DNA from: JALORV01 sp963702595
GTDB taxonomy: Bacteria > Pseudomonadota > Gammaproteobacteria > Burkholderiales > Burkholderiaceae_F
Length of the DNA: 64,000 nt
Assembly (NCBI GenBank): GCA_963702595.1
Contig: CAVPDC010000010.1
Span: forward strand, 1 to 64,000
Direction of reading: 5' to 3'
Position 1 is the first letter of the stretch. Each line of letters opens with the position of its first letter. Positions 35,833 through 44,825 of this stretch are shown here, one piece after another. The position numbers and the translations under genes were made by a program. The notes beneath the pieces are model-generated. The model was not told where the DNA came from. It saw only the letters and a program-made list of their open reading frames with translations, and did no database searches.

Positions 35833-36996
35833 ATGGTTAACAGCCCCTCTTTCCTACGCGGTGCGACTCTCACGACTCTAGCCGTCGCCTTGGCTGGCAC
35901 GACTCTGCTTTCGTCCTGCCAGCGGACGGCAGAGCCGCCAGCCGTCGAGGTCCGCCCCGTGCGTACCATCACGATCGAGGCCCGCAACAACGCAGGCATC
36001 GTCGCGCTGACCGGAACGGTGCAGGCGCAGACCGAGATCAACGAGTCCTTCCGCATCGACGGCCGGCTGATCGAGCGCGCCGTCGACGTCGGCGACACGG
36101 TCAGGCCGGGTCAGACGATCGCCCGGCTCGACCCCGCGAACGAAGAAAGCGGGCTGCAGGCCGCGCGCGCCGGGCTCGCGGCGGCGCAGGCCCGGCTCGG
36201 CGAGGCGCGGACGAACTTCACGCGCATGCGCGACCTGATCGTCGACAGCGCGGTGTCGCGAGCCCAGTACGAGCAGGCCGAGGCCGCGCTGAAGACGGCC
36301 GAGGCCGGCGTCTTGACCGCGCAGGAACAGGTCAATTTGTCGCAGAACCGGCTCAGCTACACGCGTCTCGTGTCCAACGTGGCCGGCGTCGTCACCGCCC
36401 GCGGGGCCGAGCCCGGCGAGGTGGTGTCGGCCGGGCGGATGATCATCCAGGTGGCGCGCGACGGCGCACGCGAGGCAGTGTTCGACGTGCCGGCGCAGAT
36501 CAAGAATTCCGCCCCGCTGAACCCCAGGATCGTCGTCACCACGAACAAGGCCGGGCCTGCTGCCGCGGCTGCCGGACCCAGCGACATCAACGTGGCGCTG
36601 GCAATGGACCCCGGCGTCAGCGCCATCGGCCGGGTGCGCGAGGTCTCGCCGCGCGCCGACCCCGTGACCGGCACCTTCGCGGTGCGCGTGCGGCTGATCG
36701 ACCCGCCGCCGGGCATGCTGCTGGGCAGCACCGTCACCGGCCGCATGCAGCTGCCCGGCGCGCTGGCCATCCAGGTGCCGGCCACCGCGCTGGTGCGCGC
36801 CGACGGCAAGACTTCCGTGTGGGTGTTCGACAAGACCTCCGGCACCGTGTCGCTGCGCAACATCGAACTGGGCAGCGCCGACGCCAACAACGTGCGGGTG
36901 GCCTCGGGTCTGAAGGCGGGTGACGTGGTCGTGACGGCGGGTGTCCAGGCACTGCGCCCGGGCCAGAAGGTGCGCCTGCTGGAGGCGCGCTCGTGA
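35833..36996 (+). CDS. RND efflux periplasmic adaptor (membrane fusion lipoprotein)
   Basis: A 387-residue adaptor. A lipoprotein signal ends LLSSC (Cys29). The lipoyl/barrel-sandwich halves flank an alpha-hairpin (about 105-175: AARAGLAAAQARLGEARTNF ... AEAALKTAEAGVLTAQEQV). The beta-barrel and membrane-proximal domains follow, with the ending GLKAGDVVVTAGVQALRPGQKVRLLE. It bridges the RND pump and the outer-membrane channel. Its stop codon overlaps the GTG start of the permease by four bases, so the operon adaptor-permease-unknown-channel is coupled. The substrate is unknown; an Ala-rich insert (AGPAAAAAGP) sits in the beta-barrel domain. Confidence 0.93.
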   Translation: MVNSPSFLRGATLTTLAVALAGTTLLSSCQRTAEPPAVEVRPVRTITIEARNNAGIVALTGTVQAQTEINESFRIDGRLIERAVDVGDTVRPGQTIARLDPANEESGLQAARAGLAAAQARLGEARTNFTRMRDLIVDSAVSRAQYEQAEAALKTAEAGVLTAQEQVNLSQNRLSYTRLVSNVAGVVTARGAEPGEVVSAGRMIIQVARDGAREAVFDVPAQIKNSAPLNPRIVVTTNKAGPAAAAAGPSDINVALAMDPGVSAIGRVREVSPRADPVTGTFAVRVRLIDPPPGMLLGSTVTGRMQLPGALAIQVPATALVRADGKTSVWVFDKTSGTVSLRNIELGSADANNVRVASGLKAGDVVVTAGVQALRPGQKVRLLEARS

Positions 36997-39900
36997 TCGG
37001 ACCGAACCTGTCGGAATGGGCGCTCAAGAAGCGCTCGCTGGTCGTCTTCCTGATGATCATCAGCGTGGTGGCCGGCGTCATGTCGTTCATGAAGCTGGGC
37101 CGCGGCGAGGACCCGGTGACCACCACGCGTACGATGGTCGTCGCGGCCGGCTGGCCCGGTGCGACGGTTGACGAGACGACCAAGCAGGTTACCGAGCGGC
37201 TCGAGCGTACCCTGCAGGAGACCGACTACCTCGATCGCCTGCGCAGCTACACCATCGCCGGGCAGACGACGATCTTCGTCGACCTGAAGCAATCGACGCC
37301 GCCGCAGAAGATTCCCGACATCTGGTACCAGGTGCGCAAGAACATCGGCGACATGCGCCACACGCTGCCGCAGGGCGTGCTCGGGCCGTTCCTGAACGAC
37401 GACTTCGGCGACACCTTCGGCATCATCTACGCGTTCACCGCCGAGGGTTTCAACTTCCGCGAACTGCGCGACTACGTCGAGGCGGCGCGCTCGCGGCTGC
37501 TGCAGGTGCCGGATGTCTCGAAGATCGAGGTGCTGGGCGCGCAGGACGAGCAGATCTTCATCGAGTTCTCGCTCCAGCGCCTGGCGGGCCTGCGGCTGAA
37601 CCTGAACCAGATCGTGGCCACGTTGCAGGCGCAGAACCTGGTGCGCCCGGCCGGCACGATGCAAGGCGAGCAGGAGCGCGTGTTCCTGCGCGTGACCGGC
37701 GCCTTCGACTCCGAGGCCGACATCGAGGCGGTCAACTTCGTCTCCGGCGACCGCATCTTCCGGCTCGGCGACATCGCCACCGTGCGCCGCGGCTTCACCG
37801 ACCCGCCGCAGCCGATGTTCCGCGTCAACGGCAAGCAGGCCATCGGCCTGGCGATCGCGATGCGCGACGCCGGCGACATCCTGGCGCTGGGCGACAACGT
37901 GCGCAAAGAAATGGCCGATGTCGTCAGCAACCTGCCGGTCGGCATCGAGACGACGCTGGTGGCCGACCAGGCGGTGTCGGTCGATCTGGCGATCAACGAG
38001 TTCATGACCAACTTGTGGCAGGCCATCGTCATCATCCTGGTGTGCAGCTTCGTCAGCCTGGGCGTACGGCCCGGGGCGGTGGTGGCCTTGGCCATTCCGC
38101 TGACGATGGCGATCGTGTTCGCGGTCATGGACGTCGCCAACATCGACCTGCACCGCATCTCGCTGGGCGCGCTGATCATCGCGCTCGGAATGCTGGTCGA
38201 CGACGCGATGACCACGGTCGATGCGATGCTGCGTCGGCTCGGTGCCGGCGACAGCGCGGACCAGGCCGCGACCTTCGCTTACCGAACGCTGGCGGCGCCG
38301 ATGCTGATCGGCACGCTGGTGACGATTGCTGCCTTCGTGCCGATCGGCTTCGCCCAGAGTTCGGCCGGCGAGTACACCTTCTCGATCTTCTCGGTGGTCG
38401 CGATCTCGCTGATCATCAGCTGGCTGGTCGCGGTGGTCTTCGGGCCGTTGCTCGGCAAGGCGCTGCTCAAGCCGCCGAAGAAGCAGGAGACCGAACCCAA
38501 GCCAAGCAAGCTGGTGCTGCTGTACAGCAGCTTCCTGCAGGCCGCGATCCGCATGAAATGGGTGACCATCGGCGTCACGATCGCCGCCTTCGTCGCCGCG
38601 CTGATTCTGCTGGGCAGCGTGTCGCGGCAGTTCTTCCCGTCCAGCGACCGCCCCGAGCTGACGGTGGACCTGACGCTGCGCCAGAACGCGTCGATCTTCG
38701 CCACCGAGGCGGAGGTCAAGCGACTGGAGACGATTCTCAAGGCCGACCCCGACGTGGATCACTTCAGCAGTTATGTCGGCCGTGGAGCGATCCGCTTCAT
38801 CCTGACGCTGAACGTGCAACTGGCGAACCCCTTCTTCGGTCAGTTCGTCGTCGTGGCCAAGGACCTCGAGGCGCGCGAGCGCCTGCACGACAAGCTGGAA
38901 AAGGTGCTGGCCGAAGAGTTCCCAGGCGTCGTCTCGCGCGTCGCGCCGCTCGAACTGGGCCCGCCCGTGGGCTGGCCGCTGCAGTACCGCATCTCCGGCC
39001 CGGACAAGGACGAGGTGCGGCGCCTGGCGCTCGAGTTCGCGAACGTGGTCGGCACCGATCCGCGCGCGCGGCACGTTCACTTCGACTGGATGGAGCCGGC
39101 GCGCCAGCTGCGCATCAAGATCAACCAGGACCAGGCACGCCAGCTCGGCGTCAGCTCGACCAGCATTGCCTCTGTGCTGAACGCCGCCATCTCGGGCACC
39201 GTGGTGACGCAGGTCCGCGACGACATCTACCTGGTCAACGCCGTGGTGCGCGCCACCGATGGCGAGCGGGCGTCGTTCGAGTCGCTGGCGTCGCTGCAGG
39301 TGCCCACGCCGAGCGGCCGCATGGTGCCGCTGAAGCAGTTCGCCACCATCGCCGAGGAGCAGGAGTTCCCGCTGGTCTGGCGTCGCGACCGGGTGCCGAC
39401 GCTGACGGTACGCGCCGACGTCAACCGCGGCGTGCTGCCCGACATCGTGGTGCAGGCGCTGGCGCCGAAGGTCGCCGAGTTCAGCGCCAAGCTGCCCAAC
39501 CCCTACAAGCTCGAGACGGGCGGCCTGTTCGAGGAGAGCCAGATCTCGCAGGGGTCGGTGTTCGCGGTGATTCCGCTGATGATCGTGCTGATGCTGCTGG
39601 CGACGATGGTCATGCTGGTCAGCTTCCGCCGCATGCTGATGGTGGTGGCGATCCTGCCGCTGGGGCTGATCGGCGTGGTGCTGTCGCTGCTGGTGTTCAA
39701 CCGGCCGCTGGGCTTCGTCGCGATCCTGGGCATCCTGGCGCTGATCGGCATGATCGCCAAGAACGCGTTGATCCTGATCGTCTCGATCGAGGAGGAGCGC
39801 GCCAGCGGCCTCGCCGTGCGCGATGCCGTGGTGACCTGCGCCACCAACCGGCTTCGGCCGATGATGCTGGCCGCGATGTCCACCGTGCTGGGCCTGCTGC

Positions 39901-40064
39901 CGATCGCGCCCACCGTGTTCTGGGGCCCGATGGCCTTCGCCATCATGGGCGGGCTGCTGGTGGCCACGGTGCTGACGCTGGTGGTCCTGCCGACGCTGTA
40001 CATGACGGTGTTCGGCGGCAAGCCCGGCGACGAGCAGCCGGCGACCGCGCCCGTGGCGAGCTGA
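36993..40064 (+). CDS. RND-family multidrug efflux permease
   Basis: A 1023-residue inner-membrane proton antiporter of the HAE-RND type. It opens NLSEWALKKRSLVVFLMIIS, followed by the porter-domain motif RTMVVAAGWPGATVDE. The core helices include LGALIIALGMLVDDAMTTVDAML (the paired aspartates of TM4) and, after the second porter domain, GFVAILGILALIGMIAKNALILI in TM10-11. It resembles the branch also found at 58183, with which it shares the layout GxxxDPFxTRTMVV. Length is normal for the family. The GTG start overlaps the adaptor gene. Confidence 0.94.
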   Translation: MIGPNLSEWALKKRSLVVFLMIISVVAGVMSFMKLGRGEDPVTTTRTMVVAAGWPGATVDETTKQVTERLERTLQETDYLDRLRSYTIAGQTTIFVDLKQSTPPQKIPDIWYQVRKNIGDMRHTLPQGVLGPFLNDDFGDTFGIIYAFTAEGFNFRELRDYVEAARSRLLQVPDVSKIEVLGAQDEQIFIEFSLQRLAGLRLNLNQIVATLQAQNLVRPAGTMQGEQERVFLRVTGAFDSEADIEAVNFVSGDRIFRLGDIATVRRGFTDPPQPMFRVNGKQAIGLAIAMRDAGDILALGDNVRKEMADVVSNLPVGIETTLVADQAVSVDLAINEFMTNLWQAIVIILVCSFVSLGVRPGAVVALAIPLTMAIVFAVMDVANIDLHRISLGALIIALGMLVDDAMTTVDAMLRRLGAGDSADQAATFAYRTLAAPMLIGTLVTIAAFVPIGFAQSSAGEYTFSIFSVVAISLIISWLVAVVFGPLLGKALLKPPKKQETEPKPSKLVLLYSSFLQAAIRMKWVTIGVTIAAFVAALILLGSVSRQFFPSSDRPELTVDLTLRQNASIFATEAEVKRLETILKADPDVDHFSSYVGRGAIRFILTLNVQLANPFFGQFVVVAKDLEARERLHDKLEKVLAEEFPGVVSRVAPLELGPPVGWPLQYRISGPDKDEVRRLALEFANVVGTDPRARHVHFDWMEPARQLRIKINQDQARQLGVSSTSIASVLNAAISGTVVTQVRDDIYLVNAVVRATDGERASFESLASLQVPTPSGRMVPLKQFATIAEEQEFPLVWRRDRVPTLTVRADVNRGVLPDIVVQALAPKVAEFSAKLPNPYKLETGGLFEESQISQGSVFAVIPLMIVLMLLATMVMLVSFRRMLMVVAILPLGLIGVVLSLLVFNRPLGFVAILGILALIGMIAKNALILIVSIEEERASGLAVRDAVVTCATNRLRPMMLAAMSTVLGLLPIAPTVFWGPMAFAIMGGLLVATVLTLVVLPTLYMTVFGGKPGDEQPATAPVAS

Positions 40065-40066
40065 TC

Positions 40067-40624
40067 GTGAATGCCGCCCTCGCCGTGCCCGCGGGCTGCA
40101 CCCCGATCGCGATCCGCGTCGACGAGCCGCGCCAGCTGTTCGATTCGATGGATCCCGCGCCTTTTCGCGAGCGCGATCTCGACCCGCGCGCTGACGAATA
40201 CATCACCGAGACGGCACGCGAACTTCCTGCGGCGACACAGCCGGCACTGATCGTCCATCTGGCGACCGGCGGCCTGGACAGAGTCGTCGCCGGGGAGGTG
40301 GCGATCAGCGTGCAGCAGTACTACGCGCGGCGTGCGGCTACAGTCCGGCGCAGCCTGCGCGAGCTTTTCCGAACGGGGCGCATCAGCCTCGTCATTGGCG
40401 TCGTGTTCGTGGCGTTTGCCATTGCGTTTGGCGACTGGCTCGCCGCGACCATCGTGAATGAACGCTACGCGAAGCTGGCGCAGGAGAGTTTGGTCATCGG
40501 CGCATGGGTCGCGCTGTGGCGGCCGATCGAGATCTTCCTGTACGACTGGTGGCCAATCCGGGCCGAAGCCCGCCGCTACGAGCGGCTAGCAACGATGCCG
40601 GTACTGCTGTCGTCCGAGCCATGA
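40067..40624 (+). CDS. conserved membrane protein of unknown function in the RND operon
   Basis: A 185-residue protein starting with GTG two bases after the permease stop codon. Residues 1-95 are soluble (VDEPRQLFDSMDPAPFRERDLDPRADEY, then QPALIVHLA). Two hydrophobic segments follow at about 110-132 (ISLVIGVVFVAFAIAFGDWL) and 142-162, with a conserved-looking EIFLYDWWPIRAEARRYERL tail. I do not recognise a named family, though the DWWP-containing tail is reminiscent of proteins seen beside transporters. The tight spacing argues it is expressed with the pump; an accessory role is inference. Confidence 0.7.
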   Translation: MNAALAVPAGCTPIAIRVDEPRQLFDSMDPAPFRERDLDPRADEYITETARELPAATQPALIVHLATGGLDRVVAGEVAISVQQYYARRAATVRRSLRELFRTGRISLVIGVVFVAFAIAFGDWLAATIVNERYAKLAQESLVIGAWVALWRPIEIFLYDWWPIRAEARRYERLATMPVLLSSEP

Positions 40625-40823
40625 CGGAACAGGCCGGCAAGTGATGACCTCGGTGCGATTCTCCGGACAAGGCGGGCGGACATTTGATCGAGTCCGGCGC
40701 GCGACGACCTTGCTCGCCGGCGAAGTGCGGAGACGGTGTCCCGGGCACGATGGATGTGCCGAGCACGACCAGCACATGGAGCCGGCACGCGTGCAAGAGA
40801 AGGAACGGAAGGAGTCCCAAGCG

Positions 40824-42254
40824 ATGAAGCGAGCCTGGATCGTCGGCGCGGCGGTGCTGCTGGCCGGCTGTGCAGTGGGTCCCGACTACAAGAAGCCCGA
40901 CGTCGAGGTTCCGACGGCGTGGCGCATGAACGCCGCGACCGCGGGCGATGTTGCGAACACTGCATGGTGGCAGCAGTTCGGCGATCCCGTGCTCGACGAG
41001 TTGATCGACACGGCGTTGCGCGACAACCGCGACGTCCGTATCGCGGCGGCCCGCGTCGACCAGTTCATCGGCGCGCTGCAGTCCACGCGCTCTCAGTTCT
41101 ACCCGCAGCTCGGCTACGGCGTGGACGTTGCGCGCAGTCGAACCAGCCGCGTGGGGCAACCGCCCCTGCCGCCCGGGGCCGATCCGTACTTCACGCTTTA
41201 CCAGGGCGCGCTGTCCGCGTCGTGGCAGGCCGACCTCTTCGGCCGGGTGCAGCGCCTTTCCGAGGCCGCCCAGGCGCAGGTCTACGCCAGCGAGCAAGCA
41301 CGCAACGGAGTGGTGCTCTCGCTCGTGGCGAGCGTCGCAACGACCTACATCACACTGCGGTCGTTCGACCAGCAGCTCCTGATCGCACGCTCGACATCCG
41401 ACAACTTCGCCGAATCGGTGCGGATCTTCCAGCGGCGATACGACGCGGGCGCGGTGTCGATGCTGGAACTGTCGCAGGTCAAGTCACAGTTCGAGCAGGC
41501 GCAGGCGGCGATCCCGCTGATCGAGCAGCAGATCGCCGCGCAGGAGAATCTGCTGTCGGTGCTCGTCGGACGCAACTCCGGGCCGATCGTGCGCGGGCGC
41601 AGCCTGTTCGAATTGAAGGCGCCGGCGATCCCGTCGGACCTGCCCTCCTCGCTGCTGCTGCGCCGGCCGGACATCCTCGAGGTCGAACAGCAGCTGGTCG
41701 CCGCCAACGCCAGCATCGGCGCGGCGAAGGCGCTGTATTTCCCGACGATCTCGCTTACCGGCCTGATCGGCTCGATCAGCACCGCGTTCGGCGACTGGCT
41801 CTCGGGCCCCGCGACGGCATGGGCACTCGCGGCCGGTGTGACAGGCCCGATCTTCACGGGCGGCTCGATCGCGGGCCAGGTGGCCGGCGCGGAGGCCGGC
41901 GAGCGCGCGGCGCTGGCGGCGTACCAGCAAACCATCCTGCAAGCGATGCGCGAGACGAACGACGCACTGACCGGCAGCGAGAAGCGGCGGCTCGAAGCGG
42001 CCGCGCAGAGCCGCCGCATCGAGGCGCTCGACAAGTTCGCGCGCATCTCGCGCCTGCGCTTTGACCAGGGCGTGTCGAGCTATCTCGAGGTGCTGATCGC
42101 CGACACCGAACTGTTCTCGGCGCAACTTGCTCTCGCGCAGACCACAGCGCAATACCACGCGCAGCTTGTCAGCGTGTACCGCGCGATGGGGGGTGGGTGG
42201 GTGGATATCGCGGCGAAGCGCGCGCCGCAGCCGCTGGCCAACGCGTCGAAGTAG
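40824..42254 (+). CDS. outer-membrane efflux channel (NodT/OprM-type lipoprotein)
   Basis: A 476-residue TolC-like protein. The lipoprotein signal ends LLAGC (Cys15), followed by the NodT hallmark AVGPDYKKPDVEVPTAWR. Two OEP repeats follow (about 55-250 and 270-465), with WQADLFGRVQRLSEAAQAQV and RRPDILEVEQQLVAANASIGAA typical of the coiled-coil barrel. GGAAGGAG about nine bases before the ATG at 40824 fixes the start. It completes the tripartite pump with the adaptor and permease upstream, after a 200-base gap. Confidence 0.93.
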   Translation: MKRAWIVGAAVLLAGCAVGPDYKKPDVEVPTAWRMNAATAGDVANTAWWQQFGDPVLDELIDTALRDNRDVRIAAARVDQFIGALQSTRSQFYPQLGYGVDVARSRTSRVGQPPLPPGADPYFTLYQGALSASWQADLFGRVQRLSEAAQAQVYASEQARNGVVLSLVASVATTYITLRSFDQQLLIARSTSDNFAESVRIFQRRYDAGAVSMLELSQVKSQFEQAQAAIPLIEQQIAAQENLLSVLVGRNSGPIVRGRSLFELKAPAIPSDLPSSLLLRRPDILEVEQQLVAANASIGAAKALYFPTISLTGLIGSISTAFGDWLSGPATAWALAAGVTGPIFTGGSIAGQVAGAEAGERAALAAYQQTILQAMRETNDALTGSEKRRLEAAAQSRRIEALDKFARISRLRFDQGVSSYLEVLIADTELFSAQLALAQTTAQYHAQLVSVYRAMGGGWVDIAAKRAPQPLANASK

Positions 42255-42378
42255 ATGCCGACGGATCAGCGATGCCACCACAGCAGCGACATCGGGGCCA
42301 GGTCGCCGCCAACGCTCTCGGCGATACCCCACCGCTCGGCCTGACGCACCTCGGGCGATACTGACCCTCGGACCTCCT

Positions 42379-42849
42379 GTGCGGCAAATTCTCGTCCGGA
42401 CACCGGCCTACCTGTTGCTGTGGGTGCTGCTCATGGGAGGACTGGATCATCTGGCGTTCGGCGTGGCCACGGCCGCGCTGGCCGCATGGTGCAGCGTCCG
42501 GCTGCAGGCGGCCGGACAACCGGGGCTGCGGGCGCTCGGCCTCGTCGCCATGGCGCCGCGGTTCCTGTGGCAGTCGCTGGTCGCCGGAGTGGACGTGGCG
42601 CGCCGCGCCTTCGACCCACGCCTGCCGCTCAACCCCGGCTTGGTCGTTTATCGGCCGCAGTTGCCTCCCGGCAGCGCGCGCAGCCTTTTCACGGCGTATA
42701 CGTCGCTGCTGCCGGGCACCGTGCCGTGCGGCGACGCCGACGGTGGCGTCGTTTACCACTGCCTCGACATCAACCAGCCCATCGTCGACCAACTCGCCGC
42801 CGAGGAGGCGCGCCTGGCCCGCGCAGTCCGGGTCGAGGTCCCGCGATGA
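42379..42849 (+). CDS. mnhE: Mrp-type Na+/H+ antiporter subunit E
   Basis: A 156-residue MnhE/MrpE protein. Two N-terminal hydrophobic segments are followed by the family pattern PLNPGLVVYRPQLPPGSARSLF and TSLLPGTVPCGDADGGVVYHCLD. The GTG at 42379 is the best in-frame start but lacks a visible ribosome-binding site. It is the first gene of a seven-gene operon (E, F, G, DUF4040-B, C, D and a NuoL-like subunit) with four-base or one-base overlaps throughout. MrpE is essential for activity or assembly in several Mrp systems. Confidence 0.88.
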   Translation: MRQILVRTPAYLLLWVLLMGGLDHLAFGVATAALAAWCSVRLQAAGQPGLRALGLVAMAPRFLWQSLVAGVDVARRAFDPRLPLNPGLVVYRPQLPPGSARSLFTAYTSLLPGTVPCGDADGGVVYHCLDINQPIVDQLAAEEARLARAVRVEVPR

Positions 42850-43163
42850 ACGAGTTCCTGCTCGCCTGCGCAGTGATCGTGCTGGTGTCTGTGGCCGGCG
42901 GCCTCGCGCGTGTGTTGCGCGGCCCCGGCGACACGGAACGCATCATGGCGGCGCAACTGATGGGCGCCGGCGGAATTGCAGCACTGCTCCTGTTCGGCGC
43001 TGCCGCGGACAGCGGCAGCGCGATCGACCTGGCGCTGACGCTCGCCCTGCTCGCGGCCTTCGCCGCGATCGCCTTCGTGAAGAAGGGCTCGACGCTGGAA
43101 GCGCCGGCGCCGGACGACGGCATCACCGAAGACAACCCGCCGAACCGGCCGGGCAGCCGGTGA
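42846..43163 (+). CDS. mnhF: Mrp-type antiporter subunit F
   Basis: A 105-residue protein with three hydrophobic helices (about 4-22, 35-52, 60-78) and the MnhF-like core ARVLRGPGDTERIMAAQLMG. The C-terminal 25 residues are acidic and Pro-rich. Its ATG overlaps the mnhE stop codon (ATGA). It forms the small-subunit EFG trio with its neighbours. Confidence 0.88.
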   Translation: MNEFLLACAVIVLVSVAGGLARVLRGPGDTERIMAAQLMGAGGIAALLLFGAAADSGSAIDLALTLALLAAFAAIAFVKKGSTLEAPAPDDGITEDNPPNRPGSR

Positions 43164-43450
43164 TGTTGATCGACTTCTTCAGCGCAGCGCTGATCGGCAC
43201 GGGCGCGTTCTTCTTCATCGCCGGAACCGTGGGCCTGTTGCGCTTTCCCGATACCCTGACGCGTTTGCATGCCCTGACCAAGGCCGACAACCTCGGCATC
43301 GGGCTGATCGTGATCGGCCTGCTGCCGCGCGTCGCGGACGTGTGGACGGCGGCCAAGCTCGTGGCCGTCTGGGCGCTCATCCTGCTCGCCAGCGCCACGG
43401 TGGCGCAACTCGCCGGCCACTCCGCTCGGCGCGAGAAGGGTTCACGGTGA
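43163..43450 (+). CDS. mnhG: Mrp-type antiporter subunit G
   Basis: A 95-residue protein with three transmembrane helices and the MnhG signature GTVGLLRFPDTLTRLHALTKADNLG (22-46), closing with AKLVAVWALILLASATVAQLA. Start and stop codons overlap those of its neighbours by one base (TGATG). MrpG is part of the monovalent cation/proton antiporter complex and is needed for full activity in studied systems. Confidence 0.9.
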   Translation: MLIDFFSAALIGTGAFFFIAGTVGLLRFPDTLTRLHALTKADNLGIGLIVIGLLPRVADVWTAAKLVAVWALILLASATVAQLAGHSARREKGSR

Positions 43451-44409
43451 TGGCGGCAGGGGCCGGCTTCCTGCTCGACCTCGGTTTCGGTCTGCTGCTG
43501 CTCGCCGTGGCGACGTTCGCGCTGCGCACGCGGACCACGTACGCGGCTGTCGTCGGCTTCGTTGCCTTCGGCGTACTGCTCGCTCTGGTGTGGTTCCGCC
43601 TCGGGGCAGCGGACGTTGCAATCACCGAGGCTGCGATCGGCAGCGGGCTCACCGGCCTGCTCCTGCTAAACGCTTCTGCCATGCTGCGGCACACCGAGAG
43701 CGCCGCGGTCGGATTGCAGACCCGGTTGCCGGTGCGCGCGGCCGCCTTCGTGGCCGCGGCCGCCGTCGCGGCCGGGCTCGCGGTCGCCGTGCTCGCGCTG
43801 CCTTCGCCCGCGCCGACACTGGCGCCGATGGCCGTCGCCGGCGCACCGGCGACCGGCCTCGGCAACCCCGTCGCAGCGACGCTCATGGCGTTCCGCGCGA
43901 CGGACACGCTGCTCGAGAAGGTGGTGTTGTTGCTCGCCATCATCGGCGTCTGGTCGCTCGCGCGCGACGAGTTGTGGGGCGGCCGCCCGGGTCGACGGCA
44001 TGAGGCCGATCCGAAGGGCACGCTGGTATTTTTTGCGCGGCTGCTGCCGCCGGTGGGCATCGTGTTCGGTGTCTACCTCTTGTTCGTCGGTGCCGACCAT
44101 CCGGGCGGCGCGTTTCAGGGCGGCACGATCCTGGCGGCCATGTGGCTGCTGGCCATCATGGCGCGGCTGTCGGACACCCCCGCCATCGACGGCCGCTGGC
44201 TGCGCTTCTGGCTGATCGCCGGGCCAGCGGCGTTCGTCCTGGTTGGACTGGCGGGCCTCGCTTTAGGCGAGGCATTCCTCGCCTACCCGCAGCCGTTCGC
44301 CAAGCCGATCATCCTCGGCATCGAACTCGCGAAGATCGTCACGGTTGCCGTGACGCTGGCCATGCTCGTCGCCGGCCCGCCGGAGCGGCCCGGAAATCCG
44401 CACCGATGA
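43450..44409 (+). CDS. fused DUF4040 (MrpA C-terminal/MbhD-like) and MnhB subunit
   Basis: A 319-residue membrane protein joining two subunits. Residues 1-80 resemble the DUF4040/MbhD module (YAAVVGFVAFGVLLALVWFRLGAADVAITEAAIGSGLTGLLLL), which is normally the C-terminal part of MrpA. Residues about 180-315 are MnhB (LLPPVGIVFGVYLLFVGADHPGGAFQGGTILAAMWLLAIM). The middle helix (90-115) and EKVVLLLAIIGVWSLARDE bridge them. Overlaps join it to mnhG and mnhC. It supplies the part of MrpA this operon otherwise lacks. Confidence 0.85.
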   Translation: MAAGAGFLLDLGFGLLLLAVATFALRTRTTYAAVVGFVAFGVLLALVWFRLGAADVAITEAAIGSGLTGLLLLNASAMLRHTESAAVGLQTRLPVRAAAFVAAAAVAAGLAVAVLALPSPAPTLAPMAVAGAPATGLGNPVAATLMAFRATDTLLEKVVLLLAIIGVWSLARDELWGGRPGRRHEADPKGTLVFFARLLPPVGIVFGVYLLFVGADHPGGAFQGGTILAAMWLLAIMARLSDTPAIDGRWLRFWLIAGPAAFVLVGLAGLALGEAFLAYPQPFAKPIILGIELAKIVTVAVTLAMLVAGPPERPGNPHR

Positions 44410-44825
44410 ACTCAGCGACCTGGTACGGCCTCGTGGGGGCGGCGCTAGCCGGCATCGGCCTGTACGGGCTGATCGTTCAGCACCACGTGCTGCGCAAGAT
44501 CCTGTCGTTCAATCTTCTCGGCGCAGGAGTGTTTCTGCTGGCGGGCGCGGTGGCTCGGCGCGGCGCGGCGGCGGGACTGCCTGGGGATCCGGTGCTGCAA
44601 GGTCTCGTGATCACCGGGATCATTGTTGCCTTCGCCGCCACGGTGCTGGCGGTGACGTTGCTGCTGCGCCTCGGCCAAGCGACCGGGAGCGCCAGTCTCT
44701 CGCCCCGCGCGCTCGACGGCGCGACGTCATCCGACGGTGAAACCAAAACGTCGCTGGATGCGAACGAGGCATCGCCACGGGCGCCGCCGGCAGCGACTGA
44801 CCCGCGCGACGGCGCGACCCACTGA
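44406..44825 (+). CDS. mnhC: Mrp-type antiporter subunit C (NuoK-like)
   Basis: A 139-residue three-helix NuoK-like subunit: GLVGAALAGIGLYGLIV, VLRKILSFNLLGAGVFLLAG and DPVLQGLVITGIIVAFAATVLAVTLLLRL. Residues 95-139 are an unusual hydrophilic tail rich in Ser, Ala, Pro and Asp, not seen in compact MrpC proteins. ATGA overlap with the fused DUF4040-MnhB gene upstream and a one-base overlap with mnhD downstream indicate coupled translation. Confidence 0.87.
   Translation: MNSATWYGLVGAALAGIGLYGLIVQHHVLRKILSFNLLGAGVFLLAGAVARRGAAAGLPGDPVLQGLVITGIIVAFAATVLAVTLLLRLGQATGSASLSPRALDGATSSDGETKTSLDANEASPRAPPAATDPRDGATH

Noticed and set aside
36357..39080. 907-codon open frame antisense to the RND permease
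   Set aside because: His/Arg/Gln/Asp-rich product typical of antisense reading; the plus strand encodes a well-conserved pump and adaptor.
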